Assembly: GCA_946477505.1 (NCBI GenBank)
Contig: CAMKYP010000141.1
Span: forward strand, 1 to 8,618
DNA from: an uncultured Dechloromonas sp.
Lineage (GTDB): Bacteria > Pseudomonadota > Gammaproteobacteria > Burkholderiales > Rhodocyclaceae
Direction: 5' to 3'
DNA: 8,618 nt
The notes beneath the pieces were generated by a model, which ran no database searches, was not told the origin of the DNA, and saw only the letters and a program-made list of their open reading frames with translations. Made by a program: the position numbers and the translations under genes. This document shows, in pieces, positions 1 to 6,493 of this stretch. Numbering within the stretch: the first letter of the stretch is position 1; the number at the start of each line of letters is the position of its first letter.

Positions 1-228
1 GTCTTGCTCGAAACGCCGCTTGGCATCGGCCTGCTTGACGACCGCGACCTGGCCGACTTTCTGTCGGCCTGCCACGACCAGGACGGAAACCCCGCCGCCG
101 ATAACCTCCTTGCTGGCCTGATGGAAGGCAGGGAAACGGGGGTATTCTGGGGGAAAATTCCTGTTCGGCCGATTCGCTCGGAAACCGTAGCCCGGCGCTA
201 CGGTTTCAATCCTGCCCCGCAACCCTGA
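1..228 (+). CDS. C-terminal part of an unrecognised protein (runs off left edge)
   Basis: The frame is open from base 1 (GTC TTG CTC GAA) to the TGA at 226-228, so about 75 residues of a longer protein are visible. The TTG at position 4 is probably internal, because no ribosome-binding context can be seen. The visible part is acidic at first (LLDDRDLADFLSAC) and ends in a basic, Pro-containing tail (TVARRYGFNPAPQP). I see no catalytic motif, signal peptide or membrane segment and do not recognise the family. The last 16 residues are encoded across a perfect hairpin (181-207), so the natural C-terminus may have been altered or extended by a repeat element. The gene converges on the minus-strand GlcG-like gene, with 30 bp between the stop codons. 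An 8-bp inverted repeat (CTGCCCCG at 212-219, CGGGGCAG at 234-241) spans the stop but has no U-tract. Confidence 0.55.
   Translation, partial: VLLETPLGIGLLDDRDLADFLSACHDQDGNPAADNLLAGLMEGRETGVFWGKIPVRPIRSETVARRYGFNPAPQP
181..207. repeat. Perfect 11-bp inverted repeat (hairpin) inside the end of the coding region
   Basis: GAAACCGTAGC at 181-191 and its exact reverse complement GCTACGGTTTC at 197-207 are separated by the 5-nt loop CCGGC. The stem would be very stable. No T-run follows on either strand, so it does not look like a standard intrinsic terminator. It lies within the last codons of the upstream partial gene. It may be a REP-like dispersed palindrome or a rho-assisted transcript end. 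One window cannot show whether it recurs in the genome. Confidence 0.6.
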
Positions 229-258
229 AGCCCCGGGGCAGCCCGTGGATATCTACAC

Positions 259-729
259 TTAGCGCCCGACCGCCTTGGCGCCAGCGGTGGCGATCTGCTC
301 GTCCTGATCGGCACGTACGCCGGAAACACCCACGGCACCGATCACTTCTCCATTAACAACGATCGGCACCCCGCCCTGCATGAAGATATACCCTTCGGCC
401 GACAACAAGGCCGGCCGCCCCTTGTTAACCGCATCCTCAAGCGCCGCGCTCGGACGACGGAAAAGTGCCGCTGTCTTTGCTTTGCCAACGGCTATATCGA
501 CACTGGGACGCTGAGTGTTGTCGAGTCGGTCGACACTCAAGGGATAGCCGGCATCATCGACTACCGCGATAACCACATTCCAGTTATTGGCCTTGGCCTC
601 GGCAGTTGCGGCAGCCACGGCCTTACGGGCCTCAGCCAGCGTCAGCGCCTTTTTATCCACCAATTGGGCCTGGGCGGCAAAAGGCGTGGCGAACAACAGC
701 GACAGCGCGATCAGTTTGCGTACTTTCAT
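259..729 (-). CDS. Secreted GlcG/HbpS-like (DUF336) haem-binding-family protein
   Basis: The product has 156 aa and a clear Sec signal peptide: a basic start (MKVRK), a hydrophobic core at about residues 6-18, and a likely AQA/Q cleavage after residue 21. The mature part fits the GlcG/HbpS (DUF336) fold. It shows LTLAEARKAVAAA, then VVIAVVDDAGYPLSVDR, then KAKTAALFRRPS, and ends with the GGVPIVVNGEVIGAVGVSG signature common in this family. Some members bind haem or are encoded in glycolate-utilisation loci. The ligand here cannot be read from sequence, and export suggests a periplasmic role. The ATG is supported by AGGAGA (complement of 737-742) seven nt upstream. It is the last minus-strand gene of the series, but 141 bp separate it from the dnaJ-like gene, so it may have its own promoter. 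Confidence 0.88.
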   Translation of the reverse strand: MKVRKLIALSLLFATPFAAQAQLVDKKALTLAEARKAVAAATAEAKANNWNVVIAVVDDAGYPLSVDRLDNTQRPSVDIAVGKAKTAALFRRPSAALEDAVNKGRPALLSAEGYIFMQGGVPIVVNGEVIGAVGVSGVRADQDEQIATAGAKAVGR

Positions 730-870
730 TGAATTGTCTCCTGGGATTGAACCACCGGGTTATCGTAGCAATCGAGACCAGGCGGCAAGTGCCCTCCCGG
801 CTCGGCATGCACTATAGCGAGAAAGTCACGACAACCCACCCCGGGAAAACCAGTACCCTTATCGTTCCCG

Positions 871-1884
871 TCAGTTCTGGCCCTGGGCCTGTTGCCAGGC
901 ATGAATTTCCGGCAGGGTATTTTCGGCATCCTCGTACAGAGCCACATCGGCCTGTAGTAGTAGCTTGCGCTGCCTGGGGCTCAGTTTCCGGGGGAAAATC
1001 GGCACCAGTTCGACCACCAGATCACCCGCTTCATGTTTGCCCCGCCCAGGATAGCCTTTGCCGGAAATCCGCACCAGGCGGGATTCCGGGAAACCCGCTG
1101 CCAGCGAATAATCGAAAAGCCCCGTCAAGGACGGCAGCTCGATGGTGCCCCCCGCCATCATGGCCACGGCACTGACCGGCATCGAGAACTGCAGGTCGCG
1201 GCCACACAGCCGATACAGCGGGTGAGAACGGATGACGAGCGTCAGGTAGAGATCGCCCGCCTGCCGCACCGCATCACCCGGCTCGCCCTGCCCGGCCAGG
1301 CGCAACTCGTCGCCCGGCAACATCCCCGGCGGAATGGTAATTTCGAGACTGACATCGTCGGCATCGCGACCACTGCCATCGCAGGCAGGGCAAATCCGCT
1401 CGGTAAACAGGCCGCGCCCATTGCAGTCGCCACAGCGCACCAGAACCCGATCGGCGTCGTGAACGCGTCCGCTGCCATGGCAGGCGTCGCAAAACCGCGT
1501 TCTGGACATGCCGGCCTCCCCGCTGCCGTCGCAGGTCCCGCATGGCTTACCACGTGAATAATGCACCGACTTTCGGCAGCCTGCGGCCGCCTCCTCAAGA
1601 CTGAGCTCGATATTCAGCCGAATGTCAGCCGCCCGGAGAATCGTCTGCTCCGCGTCCCCTGCGGCTTCTTCATGCTCCCTTGAATCCTCGTCGACAACCT
1701 CCGGATCGTCAGCCGCCCTCAACTGCTCGTAGGCTGCGCTGATTTCCTTGAAACGCTCGGTTGCGGCAGGATCGGCATTGCGGTCCGGATGCCAGCGCAT
1801 GGCCAGCCGGCGATAAGCGCGTTTCCAGTCATCGGGACCGGAATCCCGCGAAACGCCGAGTACGTTGAAGGGATCGACTTCCAT
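871..1884 (-). CDS. DnaJ-like co-chaperone with J domain and four-repeat zinc finger, no G/F linker
   Basis: The product has 337 aa when started at the ATG at 1884, just before the J domain (DPFNVLGV). An in-frame TTG at 1926 would add 14 unlikely residues. The J domain covers about residues 4-58, with HPD at 32-34, the motif that stimulates DnaK ATPase. A short acidic linker (about 59-80) replaces the Gly/Phe-rich region of classical DnaJ. Four CxxCxGxG-type repeats follow at about 115, 132, 151 and 165, spaced much as in DnaJ, so two zinc centres are expected. Residues 173-337 are the substrate-binding C-terminal domains (ITIPPGMLPGDELRLAGQGEPG). It is probably cytoplasmic and works with DnaK. 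No dnaK or grpE is nearby, so this is likely a secondary DnaJ paralogue. It begins 91 bp after rmlC and may share its transcript. Confidence 0.87.
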   Translation of the reverse strand: MEVDPFNVLGVSRDSGPDDWKRAYRRLAMRWHPDRNADPAATERFKEISAAYEQLRAADDPEVVDEDSREHEEAAGDAEQTILRAADIRLNIELSLEEAAAGCRKSVHYSRGKPCGTCDGSGEAGMSRTRFCDACHGSGRVHDADRVLVRCGDCNGRGLFTERICPACDGSGRDADDVSLEITIPPGMLPGDELRLAGQGEPGDAVRQAGDLYLTLVIRSHPLYRLCGRDLQFSMPVSAVAMMAGGTIELPSLTGLFDYSLAAGFPESRLVRISGKGYPGRGKHEAGDLVVELVPIFPRKLSPRQRKLLLQADVALYEDAENTLPEIHAWQQAQGQN

Positions 1885-1975
1885 TGCCGGTAGGCTCACA
1901 CGGGAGTCCTGCAAGATGCAGGACAAGCAGCGGATATGCGACGTTTCACGAAGATTTCAAGCACGCTCGGCAAGC

Positions 1976-2512
1976 TCATGCCACGTCACGAAACGCGATA
2001 CCCTGTCGATCCTTGGCCGACAACCGTGGGAGTCCCTCAAGCGGCCATGCAATGGCCAGATCGCTATCATCCCAGGCGATGCAGCGCTCATGTTCGGGGG
2101 CATAAAAATCGGTGGTCTTGTACAGGAACTCGGCGACATCCGACAGCACCAGAAATCCGTGTGCCAGCCCCGGCGGCACCCATATCTGCCGCTTGTTTTC
2201 GGCGGAAAGCCGCTGCCCGACCCATTGCCCGTAAGTGGCCGACCCCTTGCGGATATCGACCACGACGTCAAAGACCTCGCCTTGTACAACGCGAACCAGT
2301 TTGCCTTGCGGCTGCTCGACCTGATAGTGAAGGCCGCGCAAGACGTGGCGAACCGACCGCGAATGATTGTCCTGCACGAAATGCGCCCTGACCCCCGTCG
2401 CCTCAAAAAAAGACTTCTCGTTGTAGCTCTCGAAAAAAAAGCCGCGCTCGTCGCCGAAGATTTTCGGTTCCAGCAACAACACATCGGGAATGGCCGTCGG
2501 GGTCGCGCGCAT
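1976..2512 (-). CDS. rmlC: dTDP-4-dehydrorhamnose 3,5-epimerase (RmlC)
   Basis: This enzyme epimerises C3 and C5 of dTDP-4-keto-6-deoxy-D-glucose to the L-lyxo form, the third step of dTDP-L-rhamnose synthesis. It is a cupin-fold dimer in the cytoplasm. The product has 178 aa, the usual family length of about 180. Visible signatures are GDERGFFFESY at 20-30, RGLHYQ with the catalytic His62, a Lys at 71 for phosphate contact, IWVPPGLAHGFLVLS at 110-124, and the catalytic Tyr131 in EFLYKTTDFY. The start ATG overlaps the rmlA stop by one base (TGATG), which implies translational coupling. Confidence 0.95.
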   Translation of the reverse strand: MRATPTAIPDVLLLEPKIFGDERGFFFESYNEKSFFEATGVRAHFVQDNHSRSVRHVLRGLHYQVEQPQGKLVRVVQGEVFDVVVDIRKGSATYGQWVGQRLSAENKRQIWVPPGLAHGFLVLSDVAEFLYKTTDFYAPEHERCIAWDDSDLAIAWPLEGLPRLSAKDRQGIAFRDVA

Positions 2513-3390
2513 CAGAAGACGCGCTCCCGCAGGAGCGACACCAGATACTGGCCGTAGGGATTCTTGAGCATCGGTTGCGCCAGCTTATCCAGTTGCCCCG
2601 CATCAATCCATCCCTTGCGATAGGCAATTTCTTCCGGACAGGCCACCTTCAAACCCTGCCGTTTCTCGATGGTCGCGATGAATTGCCCGGCTTCCAGCAG
2701 GCTCTCGTGGGTGCCGGTATCCAGCCAGGCATGGCCGCGCCCCATGACCTGCACGGTCAATTGCCGGCGCTCCAGATAGACCCGATTCACGTCGGTAATC
2801 TCGAATTCGCCACGCGCGGACGGTTTCAGGTCCCGGGCGATATCGAGCACCTGATTGTCATAGAAATAAAGCCCGGTCACCACGTAGTTGGATTTCGGAT
2901 TGCTTGGCTTTTCTTCCAGGGTAAGCGCCCGCCCGGCCGCGTCGAATTCCACGACGCCGTAGCGCTCCGGATCCTGCACATGGTAGACGAAGACCGTTGC
3001 CCCTTTTTGCTGGGCACAGGCCGCCTCGACGTCGTGGGCAAATTCGTGACCGTAGAAAATATTGTCGCCGAGCACCAACGCACAATTGTCGCGACCGATG
3101 AAATCCCGGCCGATGACGAATGCCTGCGCAATACCGTCCGGTGAAGCCTGAACGGCATAGGTCAGATTCAAGCCCCACTGGCTGCCATCGCCGAGCAATT
3201 GCTCAAAACGAGGCACATCCTGCGGAGTCGAAATAACCAGAATATCCCGTATCCCCGCCAGCATCAGCGTACTCAGCGGGTAATAGATCATCGGCTTGTC
3301 GTGAATCGGCAGCAACTGCTTGGAAACGGCCAGGGTCACCGGATACAGACGGGTACCGGATCCCCCGGCGAGGATGATGCCTTTACGCAT
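2512..3390 (-). CDS. rmlA: Glucose-1-phosphate thymidylyltransferase (RmlA)
   Basis: This enzyme joins dTTP and glucose-1-phosphate to make dTDP-glucose, the entry step of dTDP-6-deoxysugar synthesis, and is feedback-controlled by dTDP-rhamnose in the family. The chosen ATG at 3390 gives 292 aa, the typical length, and has AAGGA seven nt upstream. An in-frame GTG at 3411 would add 7 residues and is less likely. Visible motifs are the nucleotidyltransferase loop GGSGTRLYPVT at 9-19, SKQLLPIHDKPMIYYPLSTL, LGDNIFYG with the metal/nucleotide Asp near residue 110, EEKPSNPKSNYVVTGLYFYD, and AWLDTGTHESLLEA. It sits 24 bp after rmlB and overlaps rmlC by one base. Confidence 0.96.
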   Translation of the reverse strand: MRKGIILAGGSGTRLYPVTLAVSKQLLPIHDKPMIYYPLSTLMLAGIRDILVISTPQDVPRFEQLLGDGSQWGLNLTYAVQASPDGIAQAFVIGRDFIGRDNCALVLGDNIFYGHEFAHDVEAACAQQKGATVFVYHVQDPERYGVVEFDAAGRALTLEEKPSNPKSNYVVTGLYFYDNQVLDIARDLKPSARGEFEITDVNRVYLERRQLTVQVMGRGHAWLDTGTHESLLEAGQFIATIEKRQGLKVACPEEIAYRKGWIDAGQLDKLAQPMLKNPYGQYLVSLLRERVF

Positions 3391-3414
3391 GCTTTTCCTT
3401 AACTGACACACAAC

Positions 3415-4476
3415 TCACGAAGCATATTGCCGAACAATCCAGTCGCGATAGGCCCCACTGGTGACATTGGCGACCCATTCCTGATGCCCGAGATACCACT
3501 GCACCGTCTTGCGAATCCCGCTCGCGAAGGTTTCCTGTGGACGCCAGCCCAGTTCGCGCTCGATCTTGCCGGCATCGATGGCATATCGACGGTCGTGTCC
3601 GGGACGATCCGCCACATAGACAATCTGACTGGCGTATGAGGCGCCGTCCTGATGCGGACTCAGTTCATCCAGCAGTTCACACACCAGGCGCACGACATCG
3701 AGATTGGCCTGCTCGTTCCAGCCGCCGACATTATAGGTTTCGCCAACCGCCCCTGCTTCGAGCACACGGCGAATGGCGCTGCAATGATCCTTGACGTAAA
3801 GCCAGTCCCGAATCTGCTGGCCGTCGCCGTAGATGGGCAAGGCCTTGCCTGCCAGGGCGTTGTGAATGACCAAGGGGATAAGCTTTTCCGGAAAATGGAA
3901 CGGCCCGTAATTGTTCGAGCAATTTGTCGTCAAAACCGGAAGACCGTAAGTGTGATGGTAGGCCCGGACCAGATGATCACTTGCTGCCTTGCTCGCCGAA
4001 TACGGACTGTTCGGCTCGTAGCGATGGGACTCCGTGAATGCCGGTGCATCCGCCGCCAGCGACCCATAAACCTCATCTGTCGAGACATGCAGGAAGCGGA
4101 AAGCCTCGCGCCCATGGTTCGCCAACCCGTTCCAATAGGCCCTGACCGCATCCAGTAGGCGAAATGTGCCGACGATATTGGTCTGGATGAAATCTTCCGG
4201 ACCATGGATGCTGCGATCGACATGAGACTCGGCGGCAAAATTCACGACGGCCCTGGGCTGGTGCTCCGCCAGCAAATGAGCGATCAGGTCCGAATCCGCA
4301 ATATCGCCGCGCACGAAGACATGGCGCTCGTCTCCATCGAGCGAGCACAGGTTTTGCAGGTTTCCGGCATAGGTCAACTTGTCCACATTGACGACCCGCT
4401 CGCCGCTGCCGGCCAACCAGTCGAGAACGAAATTGCTGCCGATGAATCCGGCTCCGCCGGTTACCAGAATGGTCAT
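3415..4476 (-). CDS. rmlB: dTDP-glucose 4,6-dehydratase (RmlB)
   Basis: This NAD-dependent extended short-chain dehydrogenase/reductase removes water from dTDP-glucose to give dTDP-4-keto-6-deoxyglucose. The ATG at 4476 gives 353 aa starting MTILVTGG, matching the family N-terminus. An in-frame TTG at 4488 adds only four residues. Neither has a strong ribosome-binding site. The Rossmann glycine motif GGAGFIG is at 7-13, the catalytic Thr133-Asp134-Glu135 lies in STDEVYG, and the YxxxK pair is Tyr159/Lys163 in YSASK. NNYGPFHFPEKLIPLVI and GDGQQIRDWLYVKDH are further signatures. It is the first rml gene here and directly precedes rmlA. No rmlD lies between or after them. Confidence 0.96.
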   Translation of the reverse strand: MTILVTGGAGFIGSNFVLDWLAGSGERVVNVDKLTYAGNLQNLCSLDGDERHVFVRGDIADSDLIAHLLAEHQPRAVVNFAAESHVDRSIHGPEDFIQTNIVGTFRLLDAVRAYWNGLANHGREAFRFLHVSTDEVYGSLAADAPAFTESHRYEPNSPYSASKAASDHLVRAYHHTYGLPVLTTNCSNNYGPFHFPEKLIPLVIHNALAGKALPIYGDGQQIRDWLYVKDHCSAIRRVLEAGAVGETYNVGGWNEQANLDVVRLVCELLDELSPHQDGASYASQIVYVADRPGHDRRYAIDAGKIERELGWRPQETFASGIRKTVQWYLGHQEWVANVTSGAYRDWIVRQYAS

Positions 4477-4524
4477 GTCGCTAGCCAATAGTGGAATTTC
4501 GGGAATTATCGTTCAGCCACGCCC

Positions 4525-5169
4525 CTACTGCCCAGCCCTCTCCTGGACCAGGCTACGCAGTTCCGCCACCTCGGCCTCCAGCGCAGCGACACGAGCGCGC
4601 AATTCGTCCATGTCGTCCGCCGATCCGGCAACCGCCTTGCCACCAGCCTGCAGCGTTTCGCCGCTCCCCTGCCCGCTGAGCAAATGCATCCAGCGATTTT
4701 CGCGTGCACCGGGCAAGCGAGGCAGCAAAACGACCAAGGCGCCTTCGGCGCGGCCCGCCAACTCGTTAAGGAACGCCTCGACCGACGAAATATCGGCAAA
4801 GCGATGCAGGCGCTCGCAATTCAGGCGCAGTTCTCCTGCCGTCTGCGGACCGCGCAGCATCAACACGGCAAGCAAGGCGGAAGCCTGGGTGGGCACGCCC
4901 AGCACCTTTTCCAGCAGATGCTCGAAACGGCTGACCCGGCTGCCGCTGACTTCGCGCACCAGGCCATGATCTTTCAGGGTATCCAGCGCCACGAGTATGT
5001 CGGCCTCGCTTGCGTCGATGACCGGATTCCGGCTGGATTTCTGGTTGCAGCCGGACTGCAGGGCATTGACCGAAAGCGGGTAGGTGTCGGGTACGGTCCT
5101 CTGTTTTTCCAGCAAGGTTCCGAGAATGCGGGTTTCAATCAGTGTGAGTTCGGGCAGCGAATCGATCAT
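4525..5169 (-). CDS. yceH: YceH family protein (DUF480/UPF0502), winged-helix fold
   Basis: The product has 214 aa. The N-terminal half carries the family signature LLEKQRTVPDTYPLSVNAL followed by GCNQKSSRNPV. Structures of relatives show two winged-helix domains, and the second here covers about residues 90-150 (ALLAVLMLRGPQTAGELR). The C-terminus (about 186-212, DDMDELRARVAALEAEVAELRSL) has heptad leucines and alanines typical of a short coiled coil, so an oligomer is likely. The precise function of the family is not established and DNA binding is only suggested by the fold. The ATG is preceded by AGGA with good spacing and overlaps the exonuclease stop by four nt (ATGA), so the two are translationally coupled. 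rmlB starts 48 bp downstream. Confidence 0.9.
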   Translation of the reverse strand: MIDSLPELTLIETRILGTLLEKQRTVPDTYPLSVNALQSGCNQKSSRNPVIDASEADILVALDTLKDHGLVREVSGSRVSRFEHLLEKVLGVPTQASALLAVLMLRGPQTAGELRLNCERLHRFADISSVEAFLNELAGRAEGALVVLLPRLPGARENRWMHLLSGQGSGETLQAGGKAVAGSADDMDELRARVAALEAEVAELRSLVQERAGQ

Positions 5170-5816
5170 GGATTGTCCTGAGTATTACCGGGATGCGTTG
5201 AGGCCGCTCTGTTGCGAGACGTGTCGCACAACCAGGCATGGTAGATTTTCAAGGCCACGTGGGCATCGTTGGCGGCATACAGCATCTGGCGCTCGTCCAG
5301 ATGGCGGTTGGCCCAGTTACTGGTGCCCACCCTTTTCGACTTAATCAGCTTCTCCCCAAAGTAGTGGGCCACGGCAACCTTGGCGCCCACGGTTCCGCGA
5401 TGCCCGGGACCGCGCAACATCTCACCGAGATCGAGTACGCGATTCAATTCGATCCCCAGGCGCGATTTCAGCGCGCTACGATCGTTGCCCAAGCCGAAAC
5501 CGACCTTGATGACATCCCCGCTTTCCAGCACGTCCTTCAAGGCCGCGTGATTCGCCTCGCACCAGATGGGAAAAAGATAAACCTGCGACTCGGCAGCCAG
5601 TTGAACCAGATGCGGGCCGGTGGACACCTCGCCTTTGCGGAAGGTCGGCTTCGACTCGGTATCGAAACCGACCACCGGTGCGGCCAGCAGTATGGAACGC
5701 GCAGACCCGGCCGCCTCGGGACAATCGACCATGGTGATTTCGGCCATGGAAACCCCGCGGTAGAACGGCAGTTCGCTGTCGGCAATTTGACGACGATTGA
5801 GTACCACGTCGCTCAT
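5166..5816 (-). CDS. DEDDy 3'-5' exonuclease domain protein (RNase D / WRN-exonuclease type)
   Basis: The product has 216 aa from the ATG at 5816, which has AGGA nine nt upstream. The frame extends to 5906, but the extra 30 residues (MIPYTGVCSNCEG...) lack family features. All four acidic residues and the tyrosine are visible: Asp52 and Glu54 in VGFDTES, Asp112 in VGFGLGNDRSAL, and Tyr180 with Asp184 in YAANDAHVAL. This is the two-metal active site of DEDDy exonucleases. The protein is a single domain without the HRDC domain of full RNase D, so RNA or DNA as substrate cannot be decided. It resembles the short '3'-5' exonuclease domain 2' proteins common in proteobacteria. It is the first gene of the minus-strand series and overlaps yceH by four nt. 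Confidence 0.92.
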   Translation of the reverse strand: MSDVVLNRRQIADSELPFYRGVSMAEITMVDCPEAAGSARSILLAAPVVGFDTESKPTFRKGEVSTGPHLVQLAAESQVYLFPIWCEANHAALKDVLESGDVIKVGFGLGNDRSALKSRLGIELNRVLDLGEMLRGPGHRGTVGAKVAVAHYFGEKLIKSKRVGTSNWANRHLDERQMLYAANDAHVALKIYHAWLCDTSRNRAASTHPGNTQDNP

Positions 5817-5896
5817 CGCATGACTTCCTGGCGATGCTCGTTCGACGCCCCTGAATGCATCGCTGTATCCTTCGCAATTTGAACAGACGCCAGTGT

Positions 5897-6151
5897 ATGG
5901 GATCACACCGCCAACCCGGAATTTTTGCGCGATTTTTCACACGGCTTTTCCGCAAATCGCCAGCACTCGACGAATACGGTCGCGCCAGGAAGCTGATCGC
6001 GGCAATCGACAGGGGCGGCATTCCGCTCAACACCCCCAGAATCAATGCGATTGCCCGTGACCTGGGCTTGGAGGTCTCAATCAGGGCGGAACCCGACAAG
6101 ACGCTTCAACGCATCCGGGACGCCTTGGCCCGAGCCCCGGCCCATGACTAG
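5897..6151 (+). CDS. Small conserved-looking protein of unknown function
   Basis: This frame gives 84 aa from the ATG at 5897. Upstream in-frame residues exist to 5855 but overlap the likely promoter region. No good ribosome-binding site precedes either start. The first 20 residues are basic and aromatic (IFARFFTRLFRKS). The rest is predicted helical and contains ARKLIAAIDRGGIPLN and INAIARDLGLEVS, a pattern that could suit a small helical or HTH-like fold, but I cannot name a family. The coding reality is supported by GC-rich third positions and by the 8-nt overlap of its end (ATGACTAG, 6144-6151) with the start of the GIY-YIG gene. It is transcribed divergently from the exonuclease gene, with 80 bp between the starts. 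Confidence 0.7.
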   Translation: MGSHRQPGIFARFFTRLFRKSPALDEYGRARKLIAAIDRGGIPLNTPRINAIARDLGLEVSIRAEPDKTLQRIRDALARAPAHD

Positions 6152-6410
6152 CAAAACCTGGTTTCTCTACATCATCGAATGCGCGGATGGCAGCCTCTAT
6201 ACCGGCATCGCCGTTGATGTCGAAGCACGCTACACCGCCCACTGCAACGGCACCGGCGCCCGCTACACCCGGTCGCACCCGCCGGCCCGACTGCTTGGCT
6301 TCGAGCCCCACCCTGACCGCTCCTCGGCGTCGAAGGCCGAATACCGAATCAAACGGCTGAGCCCGGCGGAAAAGCGGAAATACGCGGCGACGCTTCAGGG
6401 CAAACCCTAG
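6144..6410 (+). CDS. GIY-YIG nuclease family protein (YhbQ/UPF0213 type)
   Basis: The product has 88 aa, the normal size for stand-alone YhbQ-like proteins. The GIY-YIG core is FLYIIECADGSLYTGI (Tyr9-Ile10-Ile11 and Tyr19-Thr20-Gly21). The conserved Arg29 and the family stretch HCNGTGARYTRSHPP follow. The metal-binding Glu66 lies in SKAEYRIKRLS. Members are small single-domain nucleases linked to DNA or RNA cleavage; the substrate of this one is unknown. The start is fixed by length and by the overlap with the preceding small gene, and no separate ribosome-binding site is seen, so expression probably depends on coupling. The stop is 8 nt before a hairpin terminator. Confidence 0.92.
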   Translation: MTSKTWFLYIIECADGSLYTGIAVDVEARYTAHCNGTGARYTRSHPPARLLGFEPHPDRSSASKAEYRIKRLSPAEKRKYAATLQGKP

Positions 6411-6418
6411 AAACAAAA

Positions 6419-6438
6419 AAGCGCCCGAAAGGGCGCTT
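6419..6438. terminator. Strong intrinsic terminator, probably bidirectional
   Basis: The perfect 8-bp stem AAGCGCCC/GGGCGCTT has a GAAA tetraloop. On the minus strand it is followed by TTTT-G-TTT, a good U-tract (complement of 6411-6418 plus the stem end). On the plus strand only GATTGCATTT follows. It lies 8 nt after the GIY-YIG stop and may serve that gene. The better U-tract on the minus strand suggests that it originally ended the tRNA-Ser whose 3' end lies at 6473-6493. Confidence 0.85.
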
Positions 6439-6472
6439 GATTGCATTTACTGGCAGGAATCCAACAATTTGT

Positions 6473-6493
6473 TGGCGGAGACGGAGGGATTCG
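6473..6493 (-). other. tRNA-Ser 3'-end fragment, candidate attachment site (att) of an integrated element
   Basis: Read on the minus strand this 21-nt stretch is CGAAT (T loop), CCCTC (T-stem 3' strand), CGTCTCC (acceptor 3' strand), G (discriminator), CCA. This is the end of a bacterial tRNA-Ser. The plus-strand sequence to the right should continue AACCCTC to complete the T arm, but it reads GCACAG, so the tRNA body is absent. Composition also changes here from GC-rich chromosome to AT-richer DNA. Integrases commonly use tRNA 3' ends and leave a short duplicate of that end at the distal junction. The intact tRNA-Ser is expected at the other end of the element, outside the window. Confidence 0.72.

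Noticed and set aside
811..816. TATAGT on the minus strand as -10 box for the GlcG-like gene
   Set aside because: No acceptable -35 box lies 16-18 bp upstream, and the nearest TTGTCG is only 12 bp away.
726..947. Minus-strand frame of 73 codons between the DnaJ-like and GlcG-like genes
   Set aside because: It overlaps the end of the DnaJ-like gene in another frame, its translation has no recognisable feature, and it runs into the next start region.
606..1175. Plus-strand open frame of 189 codons across the GlcG-like and DnaJ-like genes
   Set aside because: It is an antisense shadow of two well-supported minus-strand genes. The translation is Pro/Arg-rich without family features.
1865..2557. 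Plus-strand open frame of 230 codons over rmlC
   Set aside because: It lies antisense to rmlC, which carries all its catalytic motifs. The long frame is a by-product of GC-rich codons.
5238..5882. Plus-strand open frame of 214 codons
   Set aside because: It is antisense to the DEDDy exonuclease, whose active-site residues are all present. It has no start context.
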